Shown: piece after piece, positions 15,030 through 15,074 of the stretch | Numbering within the stretch: position 1 is the first letter of the stretch | How the letters are laid out: every line of letters starts with the position of its first letter | NCBI GenBank assembly: GCA_023398295.1 | Contig: JAEWSL010000042.1 | Coordinates: forward strand, 1-15,074 | From: Elusimicrobiota bacterium | GTDB lineage: Bacteria; Elusimicrobiota; Elusimicrobia; Elusimicrobiales; Elusimicrobiaceae | Length of the DNA: 15,074 nucleotides | Direction: 5' to 3' | Notes under the pieces: model-generated | The model's input: the letters and a program-made list of their open reading frames with translations, nothing else | The model's database searches: none | What the model was told of the DNA's origin: nothing | Translations under genes and position numbers: made by a program

Positions 15030-15074
15030 TGACGAGGTACTGGTAATGAACAAAAACTGGCCTGCCACCTGGAC
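14916..15074 (+). other. Foreign high-GC segment, possible assembly chimera or recombination junction
   Basis: From 14916 to the stop at 15029 GC is 63% by hand count (72 of 114), against 40% at 14821-14880. Of 37 codons, 33 end in G or C, with CTG, GTC, GGC and ATC replacing the CTT, ATA and AAA style upstream. The frame reads as a membrane-helix-like tail (NPFLGMVVGVLVRYFGSYIG), weakly reminiscent of the C-terminus of small AzlD-type transporter subunits. It ends in TAA and is followed by a new start with a GAGG site. This looks like the end of one gene and start of another from a high-GC genome. Confidence 0.65.
15046..15074 (+). CDS. Start of an unidentified gene running off the right edge
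   Basis: ATG at 15046 with GAGG (15034-15037) eight bases before it; only nine full codons (MNKNWPATW) are visible. It belongs to the high-GC segment and may not be part of the same genome as the rest of the window. No function can be given. Confidence 0.25.

Overview
The window reads as a bacterial chromosome segment with a resident backbone on the left, a compositionally foreign, phage-derived stretch on the right, and a suspicious high-GC tail at the extreme right end. Shine-Dalgarno sites, an exported alpha-2-macroglobulin/PBP1C pair and standard codon use indicate a Gram-negative-type (diderm) bacterium. Heavy use of ATA, CTT and TTA mixed with GCG/GCC, and the protein style, would fit an Elusimicrobiota-like gut or sediment lineage. 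That assignment is a weak inference; no rRNA or other marker gene is present.

Left, 1-8736: the 3' two thirds of an ACR3 arsenite exporter, then a two-gene operon. The first gene is a 1853-residue bacterial alpha-2-macroglobulin with an intact CLEQ thioester motif. It overlaps by ATGA a 720-residue penicillin-binding protein 1C with complete glycosyltransferase and transpeptidase motifs. This is the known yfhM-pbpC arrangement: a periplasmic protease trap coupled to a peptidoglycan repair synthase.

Middle, 8819-10655: a lone minus-strand DUF5131 (phage Gp37/Gp68) gene diverges from a small DUF3592-like membrane protein gene. A cluster of hairpins follows, then about 350 bases of GC-rich sequence with no convincing gene, bounded on both sides by minus-facing terminator-like hairpins. 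That stretch is a candidate noncoding RNA or decayed element.

Right, 10656-14915: an AT-rich block (about 17-25% GC in hand-counted samples) with two divergent orphan genes around a 300-base AT-rich control region. One is a possible PD-(D/E)xK-like nuclease on the minus strand, the other a 227-residue unknown on the plus strand. Next come a five-copy exact 10-bp tandem repeat and a tightly packed phage packaging cassette: ParB-like/DNA methyltransferase, DUF5681 protein, large terminase. These genes overlap and were probably translated together. No integrase, capsid or portal gene is visible.

End, 14916-15074: the terminase reading frame switches abruptly, at about residue 217, from roughly 40% GC to 63% GC with 33 of 37 codons ending in G or C. 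It encodes a hydrophobic tail unrelated to terminases and loses the nuclease domain. This is most simply an assembly chimera or a recombination junction, and the terminase should not be read as a genuine 253-residue protein.
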